Positions 26,882 through 35,751 of a stretch of 64,000 nt of DNA are shown here, one piece after another. The DNA comes from JASGCK01 sp031538565 (GTDB lineage Bacteria > Pseudomonadota > Gammaproteobacteria > Burkholderiales > Burkholderiaceae_C): contig JAVKLS010000006.1 in the NCBI GenBank assembly GCA_031538565.1, positions 33,057-97,056 of the forward strand, given 5' to 3'. A program made the translations under genes and the position numbers. The notes beneath the pieces were generated by a model. That model saw nothing but the letters and a program-made list of their open reading frames with translations, made no database searches and had not been told where the DNA came from. Each line of letters begins with the position of its first letter. Position 1 is the stretch's first letter.

Positions 26882-27220
26882 TTAAAGCGCCTCGACGCCA
26901 GACTCGCCCGTACGGATACGAACGACTTGCTCAAGGTTGTAGACAAAAATTTTGCCGTCGCCAATTTTCCCTGTGCGTGCAGCGCCTTCTATCGCTTCAA
27001 TCACGCGATCAACAATGGCATCATCCACAGCCACCTCTAGCTTGACTTTGGGCAAAAAGTCCACGACGTACTCGGCGCCGCGGTAAAGCTCGGTGTGACC
27101 CTTTTGACGCCCAAAGCCTTTCACCTCGGTCACGGTAATTCCCTGCACACCCATGGCTGACAAAGCTTCGCGCACTTCGTCTAGCTTAAAGGGTTTGATG
27201 ATGGCCGTCACTAGTTTCAT
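26882..27220 (-). CDS. glnB: nitrogen regulatory protein P-II
   Basis: A 112-residue PII signalling protein that senses 2-oxoglutarate and ATP/ADP and controls nitrogen assimilation. The ATG at 27220 (MKLVTAIIKPFKLDEVREAL) gives the exact family length; the longer frame to 27472 overlaps pyrF. The uridylylation tyrosine is Tyr51 in LYRGAEYVVDF. The C-terminal signature reads GKIGDGKIFVYNLEQVVRIR. No amtB is adjacent, so GlnB is a little more likely than GlnK, but sequence alone does not settle it. Confidence 0.93.
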   Translation of the reverse strand: MKLVTAIIKPFKLDEVREALSAMGVQGITVTEVKGFGRQKGHTELYRGAEYVVDFLPKVKLEVAVDDAIVDRVIEAIEGAARTGKIGDGKIFVYNLEQVVRIRTGESGVEAL

Positions 27221-27291
27221 AAATGCTCCTGAAGATGAAAATGGATAGGTCAGAATGTAGCAGGGTTGAAAAAGATTCATAAAATCGCGGC

Positions 27292-28140
27292 ATGAGCACA
27301 ACCTCCCAATCCAGCGATAGCACGACCTTTTTGGCGCAACTGCAAACTGCACGCACACTGAATCAGTCCTTGCTCTGCGTGGGACTAGACCCCGACCCCG
27401 CTCAATTTCCTGCACATCTACATCAACGCGCCGACAAAATTTTTGATTTTTGCGCCGCCATTGTGGACGCAACCCTAGACAGCGTGATCGCTTTCAAACC
27501 GCAAATCGCTTACTTTGCCGCGCACCGCGCCGAAGAGCAATTAGAGCGCCTCATGCGGCATATCAAAGCAGCAGCGCCCAAAGTCCCCATCATTTTGGAT
27601 GCCAAACGCGGCGACATTGGCTCCACCGCCATGCAATATGCCATCGAAGCGTTTGAACGCTACGGCGCAGATGCAGTCACGCTCTCCCCTTTTATGGGTT
27701 TTGATTCGGTCGCGCCATATCTCAAATATCACGACAAGGGCGCATTTTTGCTGTGCCGCACTTCCAACCCAGGTGGTGACGATTTGCAAAACCAGCGCTT
27801 TGCAAGCGTTGCGGGCGAGCCTCTGCTCTACGAACACGTGGCCAAACTGGCACAAGGTCCTTGGAATACGAATGGACAACTTGGTTTGGTGGTTGGTGCG
27901 ACCTATCCGCAAGAAATTGCGCGGGTGCGAGCACTTGCGCCAACCGTTCCGCTACTCATTCCAGGCGTGGGCGCACAAGGCGGAGATGCTGGTGCGACGG
28001 TGAAGGCGGGGTTGACCAAAGATGGACTCATCGTCGTGAACTCCTCTCGCGCCATTTTGTACGCCTCAAGCGGCGCAGACTTTGCTAAAGCGGCTCGGGC
28101 CGAGGCACTGCGGACACGCGCCTTGCTTGCGGCCACATAG
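27292..28140 (+). CDS. pyrF: orotidine 5'-phosphate decarboxylase
   Basis: A 282-residue type 2 OMP decarboxylase for UMP synthesis. LCVGLDPDP, FKPQIAYFAAHRAEEQLERL and the catalytic PIILDAKRGDIGSTA are all present, with the phosphate-binding end LIPGVGAQGGDAGATVKAGL. Divergent from the PII gene by 71 bp. Its last 56 bp overlap the 3' end of the convergent EamA gene. No clear ribosome site precedes the ATG. Confidence 0.96.
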   Translation: MSTTSQSSDSTTFLAQLQTARTLNQSLLCVGLDPDPAQFPAHLHQRADKIFDFCAAIVDATLDSVIAFKPQIAYFAAHRAEEQLERLMRHIKAAAPKVPIILDAKRGDIGSTAMQYAIEAFERYGADAVTLSPFMGFDSVAPYLKYHDKGAFLLCRTSNPGGDDLQNQRFASVAGEPLLYEHVAKLAQGPWNTNGQLGLVVGATYPQEIARVRALAPTVPLLIPGVGAQGGDAGATVKAGLTKDGLIVVNSSRAILYASSGADFAKAARAEALRTRALLAAT

Positions 28141-29014
28141 CCACGATGAGCGCGGCAATGACAAAGCCAATGCCCGCCCATTGCCAGCGGCTAATGTGCT
28201 CGTCCATCCACCACATCCCCAAGGTCAAACCCACCACGGGCACGCCCAAACTAAAGGGCGCTACGCGGTTGGCGGCGTAGCGTTTGAGTAGTCTTGTCCA
28301 CAGCGTGTAGCCCAAAATACTGCCCAGCAAACCCAAAAATGCAGCGGCCGCGAACGAAAGTGCGCTGGCATTCAGCCAGTTGTCACGGGAGCTTGGCGCA
28401 TCGAACGCATACGACAACAGGACAAACGGCAAAATGGGAATCAGTGCCGCCCACGCCACAAAGTCGAGCGCAGAAAAATCTGGATTCACGCTCTGCGCTT
28501 TGCGCGCCACGATGTTGGACGTGCCCCAGCAACTAGCCCCGCACAAGCACAGCAAAAAACCAAGTGCGGTCACGTTCGCTAACGTTGCAAAAGCCGCATC
28601 GGTAAAGTGCAGTCCAAAACACAGCACAGCAAAAGCCGCAAGCAGCAGGCCGATTTTTTGCTGCCGCGTCAGCGGCTCGCGCAGCACCAGCCAGCTGATG
28701 AGCGCCGTAAAAAACACCTGCGTTTGCATGAGCACCGAAGCCAAACCCGTGGTCATGCCCACGTGCAATGCAGTAAACACAAACCCAAATTGCCCCACGC
28801 CTTGAAAGAGTCCATACAGCACAAGCAGTCGAAATGGCAGGGCAGGTCTCCGCACAAACAATATCAGCGGAAAAGCAGCAAACGCATAACGCAGCGCACC
28901 CAATTGAAAAGGCGTAAAGCTTTTCAAGCCCGCCTTCATGACCACAAAGTTCACGCCCCAAATAGTCACCACCACAAGCGCCCAGAGATAGTCGCGGACA
29001 GAAAACCGATTCAT
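28085..29014 (-). CDS. EamA/DMT-family membrane transporter
   Basis: A 309-residue drug/metabolite transporter with two EamA repeats, about ten hydrophobic helices (YLWALVVVTIWGVNFVVMKA and onward). The second repeat begins near ALGFLLCLCGASCWGTSNIV. It resembles the YdcZ/EamA O-acetylserine or cysteine exporter group, but the substrate cannot be told. The start overlaps the uvrA stop (ATGA), and the last 56 bp overlap pyrF on the other strand. Confidence 0.92.
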   Translation of the reverse strand: MNRFSVRDYLWALVVVTIWGVNFVVMKAGLKSFTPFQLGALRYAFAAFPLILFVRRPALPFRLLVLYGLFQGVGQFGFVFTALHVGMTTGLASVLMQTQVFFTALISWLVLREPLTRQQKIGLLLAAFAVLCFGLHFTDAAFATLANVTALGFLLCLCGASCWGTSNIVARKAQSVNPDFSALDFVAWAALIPILPFVLLSYAFDAPSSRDNWLNASALSFAAAAFLGLLGSILGYTLWTRLLKRYAANRVAPFSLGVPVVGLTLGMWWMDEHISRWQWAGIGFVIAALIVAMWPQARRVSAVPRPEPL

Positions 29015-31968
29015 AGTTTGCGCTTTGCTGGTTTTTTCGCTCTATTTTTTTCGACGCTGGGCGCTGCATTGTTTAAAACACGCGCCAGATATTTACCCGT
29101 AAAGCTAGCTTCAATTTGTGTGATGTCCTCGGGCGTACCCGCACCCAGCACCGCACCACCGCCTGCACCGCCCTCGGGGCCCATATCAATAATCCAGTCT
29201 GCTGTTTTAATGACGTCAAGGTTGTGCTCAATCACGACCAGCGTATTGCCTTGATCGCGCAGCTGGTGCAGCACTTTGAGTAGCAAATCAATGTCGGCAA
29301 AATGCAGCCCCGTGGTCGGCTCGTCCAAAATGTAGAGCGTGCGCCCCGTGTCGCGTTTGGATAACTCCAGCGAGAGCTTGATCCGCTGCGCTTCACCGCC
29401 CGATAGCGTGGTTGCCGATTGCCCTAGCTTGATGTACGACAGCCCCACGTCCAAAAGCGTTTGTAGCTTTCGTGCCAGCGTAGGCTGAGCTTTAAAAAAC
29501 TCAAACGCTGCCTCAACCGTCAAATCTAAAATCTCGGCGATATTTTTGCCTTTGAATTGCACCTCTAGGGTTTCTCTGTTGTAGCGCATCCCGTGGCAGA
29601 CATCGCAAGGTACGTACACGTCGGGCAAAAAATGCATCTCGACGCGCTTGACGCCGTCGCCCTGACAAGCCTCGCAGCGTCCACCGCCCGATCCTGCGGG
29701 AACGTTAAAACTAAAGCGTCCGCTGTTGTAGCCGCGTTCTTTGGCAATGGGCATTTCTGCCATCAATTCGCGAATCGGGGTAAAAAGCCCCGTGTAGGTG
29801 GCGGGATTGCTGCGCGGTGTTCGTCCAATGGGCGACTGATCAACGTTAATCACCTTGTCAAAAGCATCCAGTCCATCTATGCCATCCATAGGCGCTGGGT
29901 CGTCGTGGGCGCGGTGAATGTGTTGCGCCGCGGCTTTATAAAGCGTGTCGTTCACCAAGGTTGATTTGCCTGATCCAGACACACCCGTGACGCAGGTAAA
30001 AAGTCCGATCGGCACACTCACACGCACGCCTTTGAGGTTGTTGCCCACGGCGTTGTGAATGGTGAGCACTTTGTTTTTATCGAACTGATGCGGCTTGGGT
30101 GTTTGAATTGAGCGCACACCGCTCATGTATTGCCCCGTAAGGGATTCGGGCGTTGCCAACACTTGCGCGCACGAACCCGCAGCCACCACGCGCCCACCGT
30201 GAACGCCTGCCCCCACGCCCATGTCAATCACGTGGTCGGCAGCGCGAATCATGTCTTCGTCGTGCTCCACCACCAGTACCGAGTTACCAATATCGCGCAA
30301 GTGGCGCAGTGTGCCAATTAATCGGTCGTTGTCGCGCTGATGCAAACCAATGCTGGGTTCGTCCAGCACATACATCACGCCCGTAAGCCCACTGCCAATT
30401 TGGCTGGCAAGACGAATTCGCTGAGACTCGCCGCCCGATAGTGTTTCGGCGCTGCGCGACAGACTCAAATAATTCAGCCCCACGTCGTTTAAAAACTTAA
30501 GCCGCGACGCAATTTCTTGCACCACTTTTGCGGCAATTTCGGCGCGACTGCCAGAGAGCTTGAGATTTTGAAAATACGCAAATGCCTCGCGCAGCGTGAG
30601 GTGACTGAGTTCATGCAGCGATGCTCGCCCCGTTCGCATTGAGCCTGCCCCCATGTCGCCTTCGACAAGTTCAGGTCGAACGGTAGCATCCACCAAAAAC
30701 ACATTGCGCGCCTCTCGTCGCAGTCTTGCTCCGCTGCACGCCGTGCAGGGCTGCTGGCTGCGGTATTTGGCAAGGTCTTCGCGCACCACGTTGGAGTCGG
30801 TTTCGCGGTAACGCCGCTGCATATTGGGAATGATGCCTTCAAAGGGATGCTTTTTAGATAACTTTTGCCCTTCGTACTTGCCCGACTCCAACGTGTAATT
30901 AAATTTAATTTCAACCTCGCCTGATCCGTACAGCACGATTTGTTGCACCGTTTGCGGCAAATCTTCAAACGGCTTGCCAAGATCGAATTTGTAGTGTTTG
31001 GCAACGCACTCCAGCATGGAGTGGTAATAGTGATTGCGCGAGTCCCAGCCTTTAATCGCACCGCTTGCCAAGCTAATGGACGGGAAAGCAACCACGCGCG
31101 AGGCATCAAAGTACTCCATTTGCCCAAGGCCGTCGCAGGTTTCACAAGCACCCACAGGCGAGTTGAATGAAAACAGGCGCGGCTCTAACTCCGCAATCGA
31201 ATAATTGCAATTCGGGCAAGCAAACTTGGCGTTGAAAAGATGCTCTTTGTTGTTATCCATCTCCAGCGCAATCACACGCCCGTCGGCAAGGCGTAGCGCG
31301 GCCTCCAAACTTTCAGCAAGGCGTTGTTTGATTTCGGGTTTGACCTTGACGCGATCCATCACCACATCAATATCGTGTTTTTCGGTTTTTTTAAGCTTGG
31401 GCAAATCGTCCATCATCACGACTTCGCCATTTAAGCGAAAGCGCACGTAGCCCTTGGCTTGCAGATCGGTAAAGGTCGCTTCAAATTCACCCTTTTTTTC
31501 GCGCGCAATAGGAGCCAGCAGCATGAGCTTTGTGTCCTCGGGGAACGCCAAAATCGTGTCCACCATTTGACTGACTGATTGCGCAAGCAGCGGCAAGTTG
31601 TGCTCGGGGCAATGCGGCGTACCCGCACGGGCAAATAGCAGTCGCAAGTAGTCGTGAATTTCCGTTACCGTGCCCACGGTAGATCGCGGGTTGTGCGACG
31701 TGGCCTTTTGCTCGATGGAAATGGCGGGCGAGAGTCCCTCAATCATGTCCACGTCAGGCTTGTCCATTAGCTGCAAAAACTGTCGCGCATACGTGGACAA
31801 GCTCTCCACGTAGCGACGCTGCCCTTCAGCGTAGAGCGTGTCAAACGCCAGCGACGATTTGCCCGACCCCGACAAGCCCGTAATCACCACCAGCTGATTG
31901 CGCGGAATATCGAGGTCGATGTTTTTTAGATTGTGCGTGCGCGCCCCGCGAATCGAAATATGCGTCAT
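29011..31968 (-). CDS. uvrA: excinuclease ABC subunit A with in-frame palindromic repeat
   Basis: UvrA recognises bulky DNA damage in nucleotide excision repair. It has two ABC modules: Walker A GLSGSGKSSLAFDTL near the N-terminus and GVSGSGKSTLVNDTLYKAA later, with signatures LSGGESQRIRLA and LSGGEAQRIKLS. Zinc clusters are CPNCNYSIAELEP and CEACQGDGVKRVEMHFLPDV with CDVC. The start at 31968 (MTHISIRGARTHNLKNID) fits the family; an in-frame GTG at 32037 would add 23 residues. At about residues 429-446 a stretch reading TVRPELVEGDMGAGSMRTG replaces the usually short linker before HELSHLTL. It is encoded by an inverted-repeat element (see repeat entry). The reading frame is intact. Confidence 0.97.
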   Translation of the reverse strand: MTHISIRGARTHNLKNIDLDIPRNQLVVITGLSGSGKSSLAFDTLYAEGQRRYVESLSTYARQFLQLMDKPDVDMIEGLSPAISIEQKATSHNPRSTVGTVTEIHDYLRLLFARAGTPHCPEHNLPLLAQSVSQMVDTILAFPEDTKLMLLAPIAREKKGEFEATFTDLQAKGYVRFRLNGEVVMMDDLPKLKKTEKHDIDVVMDRVKVKPEIKQRLAESLEAALRLADGRVIALEMDNNKEHLFNAKFACPNCNYSIAELEPRLFSFNSPVGACETCDGLGQMEYFDASRVVAFPSISLASGAIKGWDSRNHYYHSMLECVAKHYKFDLGKPFEDLPQTVQQIVLYGSGEVEIKFNYTLESGKYEGQKLSKKHPFEGIIPNMQRRYRETDSNVVREDLAKYRSQQPCTACSGARLRREARNVFLVDATVRPELVEGDMGAGSMRTGRASLHELSHLTLREAFAYFQNLKLSGSRAEIAAKVVQEIASRLKFLNDVGLNYLSLSRSAETLSGGESQRIRLASQIGSGLTGVMYVLDEPSIGLHQRDNDRLIGTLRHLRDIGNSVLVVEHDEDMIRAADHVIDMGVGAGVHGGRVVAAGSCAQVLATPESLTGQYMSGVRSIQTPKPHQFDKNKVLTIHNAVGNNLKGVRVSVPIGLFTCVTGVSGSGKSTLVNDTLYKAAAQHIHRAHDDPAPMDGIDGLDAFDKVINVDQSPIGRTPRSNPATYTGLFTPIRELMAEMPIAKERGYNSGRFSFNVPAGSGGGRCEACQGDGVKRVEMHFLPDVYVPCDVCHGMRYNRETLEVQFKGKNIAEILDLTVEAAFEFFKAQPTLARKLQTLLDVGLSYIKLGQSATTLSGGEAQRIKLSLELSKRDTGRTLYILDEPTTGLHFADIDLLLKVLHQLRDQGNTLVVIEHNLDVIKTADWIIDMGPEGGAGGGAVLGAGTPEDITQIEASFTGKYLARVLNNAAPSVEKNRAKKPAKRKL
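30630..30683. repeat. PELVEG-type palindromic repeat inside uvrA
   Basis: Two imperfect inverted arms of 18 bp (30630-30647 and 30666-30683, 13 of 18 positions pairing) enclose an 18-bp centre. The right arm on the plus strand contains TTCGACAAGTTCAGGTCGAA, the form of a palindromic repeat scattered in many proteobacterial genomes, usually between genes. It is read in frame in uvrA as VRPELVEG. I see no other copy in the window. Confidence 0.7.
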
Positions 31969-32068
31969 CGCTGAAGGACGCTTAATCGCATGGGCAAGAG
32001 AAACGCCGATATCTTGGCTTTCAGTATGAGTGTTCACGGGGGAGATGGCTTGTTCACGAAGCCTTCCA

Positions 32069-32098
32069 TTATCAAGCCGAAATCGATAAAAGTATAAT
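32069..32098 (+). promoter_or_regulatory. probable rpsT promoter
   Basis: A perfect -10 TATAAT at 32093-32098 is preceded by TTATCA at 32069-32074 (four of six matches to the -35 consensus, 18-bp spacer). It lies in the divergent gap between uvrA and rpsT, about 48 bases before the rpsT ATG. Confidence 0.55.
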
Positions 32099-32146
32099 TC
32101 GCAGCTTCGCTAAAAACATCGTTTAACACTTTAAGGATATCCCCCT

Positions 32147-32443
32147 ATGGCAACTAAAGCCAAAAAGAAAAACCCCCGCTTGGCGTCTGGTCGCAAACGC
32201 GTTCGCCAAGACACCAAAATTAACGCAGCCAATACGTCGCTGCGTTCCAAATACCGCACCGCTGTAAAAAACGTCGAGAAAGCTGTTTTGGCTGGCGACA
32301 AAACCAAGGCAGCCAAAGCTTTTGCAACCGCACAATCCGTGGTGGATTCCGTGTCCGACAAAGGCATCTTCCACAAAAACAAAGCGGCTCGCGATAAAAG
32401 CCGCTTGTCTGCCAAGGTCAAGGCCTTGGCGCTGGCTAAATAA
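32147..32443 (+). CDS. rpsT: 30S ribosomal protein S20
   Basis: A 98-residue, very Lys/Ala-rich helical protein that binds 16S rRNA. It begins MATKAKKKNPRLASGRKRVR and shows the conserved RSKYRTAVKNVEKA and IFHKNKAARDKSRLSAKVKA. AAGGA precedes the ATG. Single-gene unit: its own promoter lies upstream and a strong terminator downstream. Confidence 0.98.
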   Translation: MATKAKKKNPRLASGRKRVRQDTKINAANTSLRSKYRTAVKNVEKAVLAGDKTKAAKAFATAQSVVDSVSDKGIFHKNKAARDKSRLSAKVKALALAK

Positions 32444-32537
32444 ATTTGGCCAACTCAGACGGAGCCACACGCTCCGTCCGCCCGCAAGGCACTTAGCCTT
32501 TGCGCCGTTTCAATCAGATGTGAATCTTTAGCGAGAT

Positions 32538-32570
32538 AAAAAATGCCACTTTTAAAGTGGCATTTTTTTT
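32538..32570 (+). terminator. Rho-independent terminator after rpsT
   Basis: The 10-bp arms ATGCCACTTT and AAAGTGGCAT, flanked by A6 and followed by T8, form a strong, near bidirectional hairpin. The remaining 280-bp gap between rpsT and argD shows no gene or other clear feature. Confidence 0.9.
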
Positions 32571-32723
32571 GATCATTAAATCTCGGGCAGCAAACACATT
32601 TGCGCGGCTTGCAATTGCGGCTTGCAAGTACCCACTCGCTAGGGCGAAAGGACTTATCATCAAGGGGAGTCCCTTAAATTTTCATCCTACAAAAGACCTT
32701 ACCTTGCTTGCTGGAGTATTTCA

Positions 32724-33941
32724 ATGACCCTTGCCGCCACCCCCCACTTACCGCTAACCGAACCCCACGTGATGCACACCTATGCCCGTGTTCCGATTGC
32801 GTTGGCACGCGGTCAGGGTTGCCGCGTCTGGGACACCACGGGCAAATCGTATATTGACGGATTGGGCGGTGTCGCTGTGAACACGCTGGGACACAACCAT
32901 GCAAAATTAGTTCCTGCGCTGCAAGATCAAATCAGCAAAATCATGCACGCATCCAACTACTACTACGTGCCTGAGCAAGAAAAATTAGCCTCCAAGCTCA
33001 CAGAAATGTCGGGGCTGACCAATGTCTTTTTTTGCAATTCGGGCTTGGAGGCCAACGAAGCTGCTCTCAAGCTGGCACGTAAGTTTGGGCACGACAAAGG
33101 AATTAGCCACCCCGAAATCGTCGTCTATGAAAAAGCATTTCATGGGCGCTCGATTGCAACGCTGTCGGCAACGGGCAACGAAAAAGTACAAAAAGGTTTT
33201 GCACCTTTGGTCGATGGTTTTATCCGCGTACCGCTTAATGACATTGACGCGCTTAAAACCAAAACGGCAGGCAATCCCAATATCACGGCTGTGTTTTTAG
33301 AAACCATTCAAGGTGAGGGCGGCGTTAACCCCATGCGAATCGACTACCTGCAAGCGGTGCGAGCGCTGTGTGACGAGCGTGGTTGGTTGATGATGATTGA
33401 CGAAGTGCAATGCGGCATGGGACGCACTGGCAAGTGGTTCGCACACCAATGGGCGGATATCAAGCCCGATGTGATCCCTATGGCAAAGGGTTTGGCATCG
33501 GGCATTCCTGTGGGGGCGGTGATCGCTGGACCCAAGGCTGCGCACATTTTTGCGCCAGGCAACCACGGCAGCACCTTTGGCGGCAATCCATTGGCCATGC
33601 GTTCTGGGCTAGAGACCATCCGCATCATGGAAGAAGACGGCATACTGGAGAACGTCATTCAAGTTGGCAACCACCTCAAAGCCGCACTCGCCAAAGGTTT
33701 GCAAGCGCAGATAGCAAACGGGCAAGTGCTAGAAATTCGCGGTCAAGGCTTAATGCTGGGCATTGCGCTTGCTAAACCCTGCGCCGATTTAATTAGCCGC
33801 TGTGCGCAGGCAGGACTACTCATGAGCGTCACCGCAGAGTCCGTCGTGCGTCTTATTCCGCCACTCATTTTGACAACAGCAGAGGCGGACGAAATCGTCA
33901 CAATTGTAGTCGCGCAAATTCAAAAATTTCTAGCCGAATAA
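32724..33941 (+). CDS. argD: acetylornithine aminotransferase
   Basis: A 405-residue class III PLP aminotransferase of arginine synthesis. TYARVPIALARGQGCRVWDT and GVAVNTLGHNHAKL mark the N-terminal region. MIDEVQCGMGRTGKWFAHQW holds the cofactor-binding Asp, and the Schiff-base lysine is in MAKGLASGIPVGAV. HGSTFGGNPLAM completes the active site. GGAG lies before the ATG. It is followed 8 bp later by argF, so the two steps of arginine synthesis form an operon. Confidence 0.94.
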   Translation: MTLAATPHLPLTEPHVMHTYARVPIALARGQGCRVWDTTGKSYIDGLGGVAVNTLGHNHAKLVPALQDQISKIMHASNYYYVPEQEKLASKLTEMSGLTNVFFCNSGLEANEAALKLARKFGHDKGISHPEIVVYEKAFHGRSIATLSATGNEKVQKGFAPLVDGFIRVPLNDIDALKTKTAGNPNITAVFLETIQGEGGVNPMRIDYLQAVRALCDERGWLMMIDEVQCGMGRTGKWFAHQWADIKPDVIPMAKGLASGIPVGAVIAGPKAAHIFAPGNHGSTFGGNPLAMRSGLETIRIMEEDGILENVIQVGNHLKAALAKGLQAQIANGQVLEIRGQGLMLGIALAKPCADLISRCAQAGLLMSVTAESVVRLIPPLILTTAEADEIVTIVVAQIQKFLAE

Positions 33942-33949
33942 GCGCCTTT

Positions 33950-34876
33950 ATGAAACCTATCCAGCATTACTTGCAATTTAGCGACCTCTCCGCCGAGGCA
34001 TACACGCATCTGTTTGCACGCACAGCACTCATCAAAGCGAAATTTAAAAATTACGAAAAGTACCAACCGCTACTTGACCGCACACTGGCAATGATTTTTG
34101 AAAAGGCTTCCACACGCACACGCGTAAGCTTTGAAGCGGGTATGTACCAAATGGGCGGATCGGTTGTTCACCTAACCACCGAAGGCTCTCAGATTGGTCG
34201 CTCCGAGCCCATTGAAGACAGCGCACGCGTAATTAGCCGAATGGTCGATGTGGTGATGATTCGCACGTTTGAGCAAACCAAAATCGAAGCCTTTGCCGCA
34301 CACTCGCGTGTGCCCGTGATTAACGGCCTGACCAACGAATTCCACCCTTGCCAAATTTTGGCGGATATCTTCACCTTTATTGAGCGTCGCGGCTCCATCC
34401 AAGGCAAAACCGTGGCATGGGTAGGCGATGGCAACAACATGGCAAACACATGGCTACAAGCTGCTGAGATTTTGAACTTCAATGTGCACATCAGCACGCC
34501 TAATGGCTATGAAGTCAACGCCGCCGTTGCCAAGCTCAAGTCCTCCAAGCATTACAAAGTATTTGCCAACCCTATGGATGCCTGCAAGGGCGCAGACCTT
34601 GTCACTACCGACGTATGGACCAGCATGGGCTTTGAGGCCGAAAACGAAGCACGCAAAAAAGCTTTCGCCAATTGGTGCGTGGACAGCGCGATGATGGCCG
34701 CCGCAAAGCCAGACGCACTCTTCATGCACTGCCTGCCCGCCCACCGCGGCGAAGAAGTCTCCGCCCAGGTGATTGACGGTGCGCAGTCCGTGGTGTGGGA
34801 CGAAGCTGAAAACCGTATGCACGTGCAAAAGGCGTTGATGGAGTATTTGCTTTTAGGGGATACGTTGTCTGCATGA
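33950..34876 (+). CDS. argF: ornithine carbamoyltransferase
   Basis: A 308-residue enzyme joining ornithine and carbamoyl phosphate to citrulline. The carbamoyl-phosphate motif EKASTRTRVSFEAGM, the FHPCQILAD segment and the ornithine-loop FMHCLPAHRGEEVSA are all seen. Length is normal. It sits 8 bp after argD and overlaps fdhD by 4 bases. No carbamoyl phosphate synthase is in the window. Confidence 0.97.
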   Translation: MKPIQHYLQFSDLSAEAYTHLFARTALIKAKFKNYEKYQPLLDRTLAMIFEKASTRTRVSFEAGMYQMGGSVVHLTTEGSQIGRSEPIEDSARVISRMVDVVMIRTFEQTKIEAFAAHSRVPVINGLTNEFHPCQILADIFTFIERRGSIQGKTVAWVGDGNNMANTWLQAAEILNFNVHISTPNGYEVNAAVAKLKSSKHYKVFANPMDACKGADLVTTDVWTSMGFEAENEARKKAFANWCVDSAMMAAAKPDALFMHCLPAHRGEEVSAQVIDGAQSVVWDEAENRMHVQKALMEYLLLGDTLSA

Positions 34877-35751
34877 TGCCTTTGAGATCCGAGATTGTCC
34901 ATTTCATGTCGATCCCCACTTTCACCACAGCTCGCGCGCCCCTCACGCATAGGGTGAGTGCGACGAATGAAGCGGGCGACCAAGCGGCGGTCTTTATCCC
35001 CGCCGAGCGGGCGCTGACGGTGTATGTGGACAAGATGGAAGTCGTCACTTTGATGACGCTGGGCGTCAATCCAGAACTGTTAGTGCTGGGTTACCTGCTG
35101 AATCAAAAATTGATTACAACGGCGCTAGACGTGAACTCCATCACCGTAGATTGGGATGCTTTGGAGGGGGGCGGGGCGGCTGCCGTTAAAACTCGCGCAG
35201 GCATTGCAGCGCTTGACGAGCGCATGGCGCGCCGTGTGGTGACGACGGGCTGCGGACAGGGTAGTATTTTTGGGGGGCTGCTGGACGACATCGGCGCCAT
35301 TCAATTACCCGACGGCCGCTTGCCGCAAGCGGCGCTGTTTGAGATGCTGCGACTGATTCGTTTGCAAGACACCACTTACAAAACATCGGGCTCGGTGCAT
35401 GGCTGCGCGCTTTTTTGTGTGGATGCCGCCTCCAAGTCTGCGACGCTTTTGCATCATGTAGAAGATGTAGGGCGGCACAATGCGCTTGATACCTTGGCGG
35501 GCTGGATGAGTCTGCAAACCTTGTTAGATAAAAACTTTGCGCAAACCAATCTCGCGCTCTACACCACGGGGCGATTGACCAGCGAGATGGTTTTGAAATC
35601 CGCGCAAATGCACGTGCCCTGTGTGGTCTCGCGCAGCGGCATTACGCAAATGGGCTACGAGCTTGCCACGCGCATTGGGCTTGTGACGATTGGACGCGCC
35701 TTAAATACACGCTACCTTTGTTATACGGGTGCGGGCAAAATCGAGCGATGA
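34873..35751 (+). CDS. fdhD: formate dehydrogenase accessory sulfurtransferase FdhD
   Basis: A 292-residue FdhD protein, which passes sulfur to the molybdenum cofactor of formate dehydrogenase. Signatures are ERALTVYVDKMEVVTLMTLG, TGCGQGSIFGGL, the region KTSGSVHGCALF and EDVGRHNALDTLAGW. The ATG overlaps the argF stop (ATGA); a second in-frame ATG at 34906 (MSIPTF) could be the real start. No formate dehydrogenase genes lie in the window. Confidence 0.94.
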   Translation: MMPLRSEIVHFMSIPTFTTARAPLTHRVSATNEAGDQAAVFIPAERALTVYVDKMEVVTLMTLGVNPELLVLGYLLNQKLITTALDVNSITVDWDALEGGGAAAVKTRAGIAALDERMARRVVTTGCGQGSIFGGLLDDIGAIQLPDGRLPQAALFEMLRLIRLQDTTYKTSGSVHGCALFCVDAASKSATLLHHVEDVGRHNALDTLAGWMSLQTLLDKNFAQTNLALYTTGRLTSEMVLKSAQMHVPCVVSRSGITQMGYELATRIGLVTIGRALNTRYLCYTGAGKIER

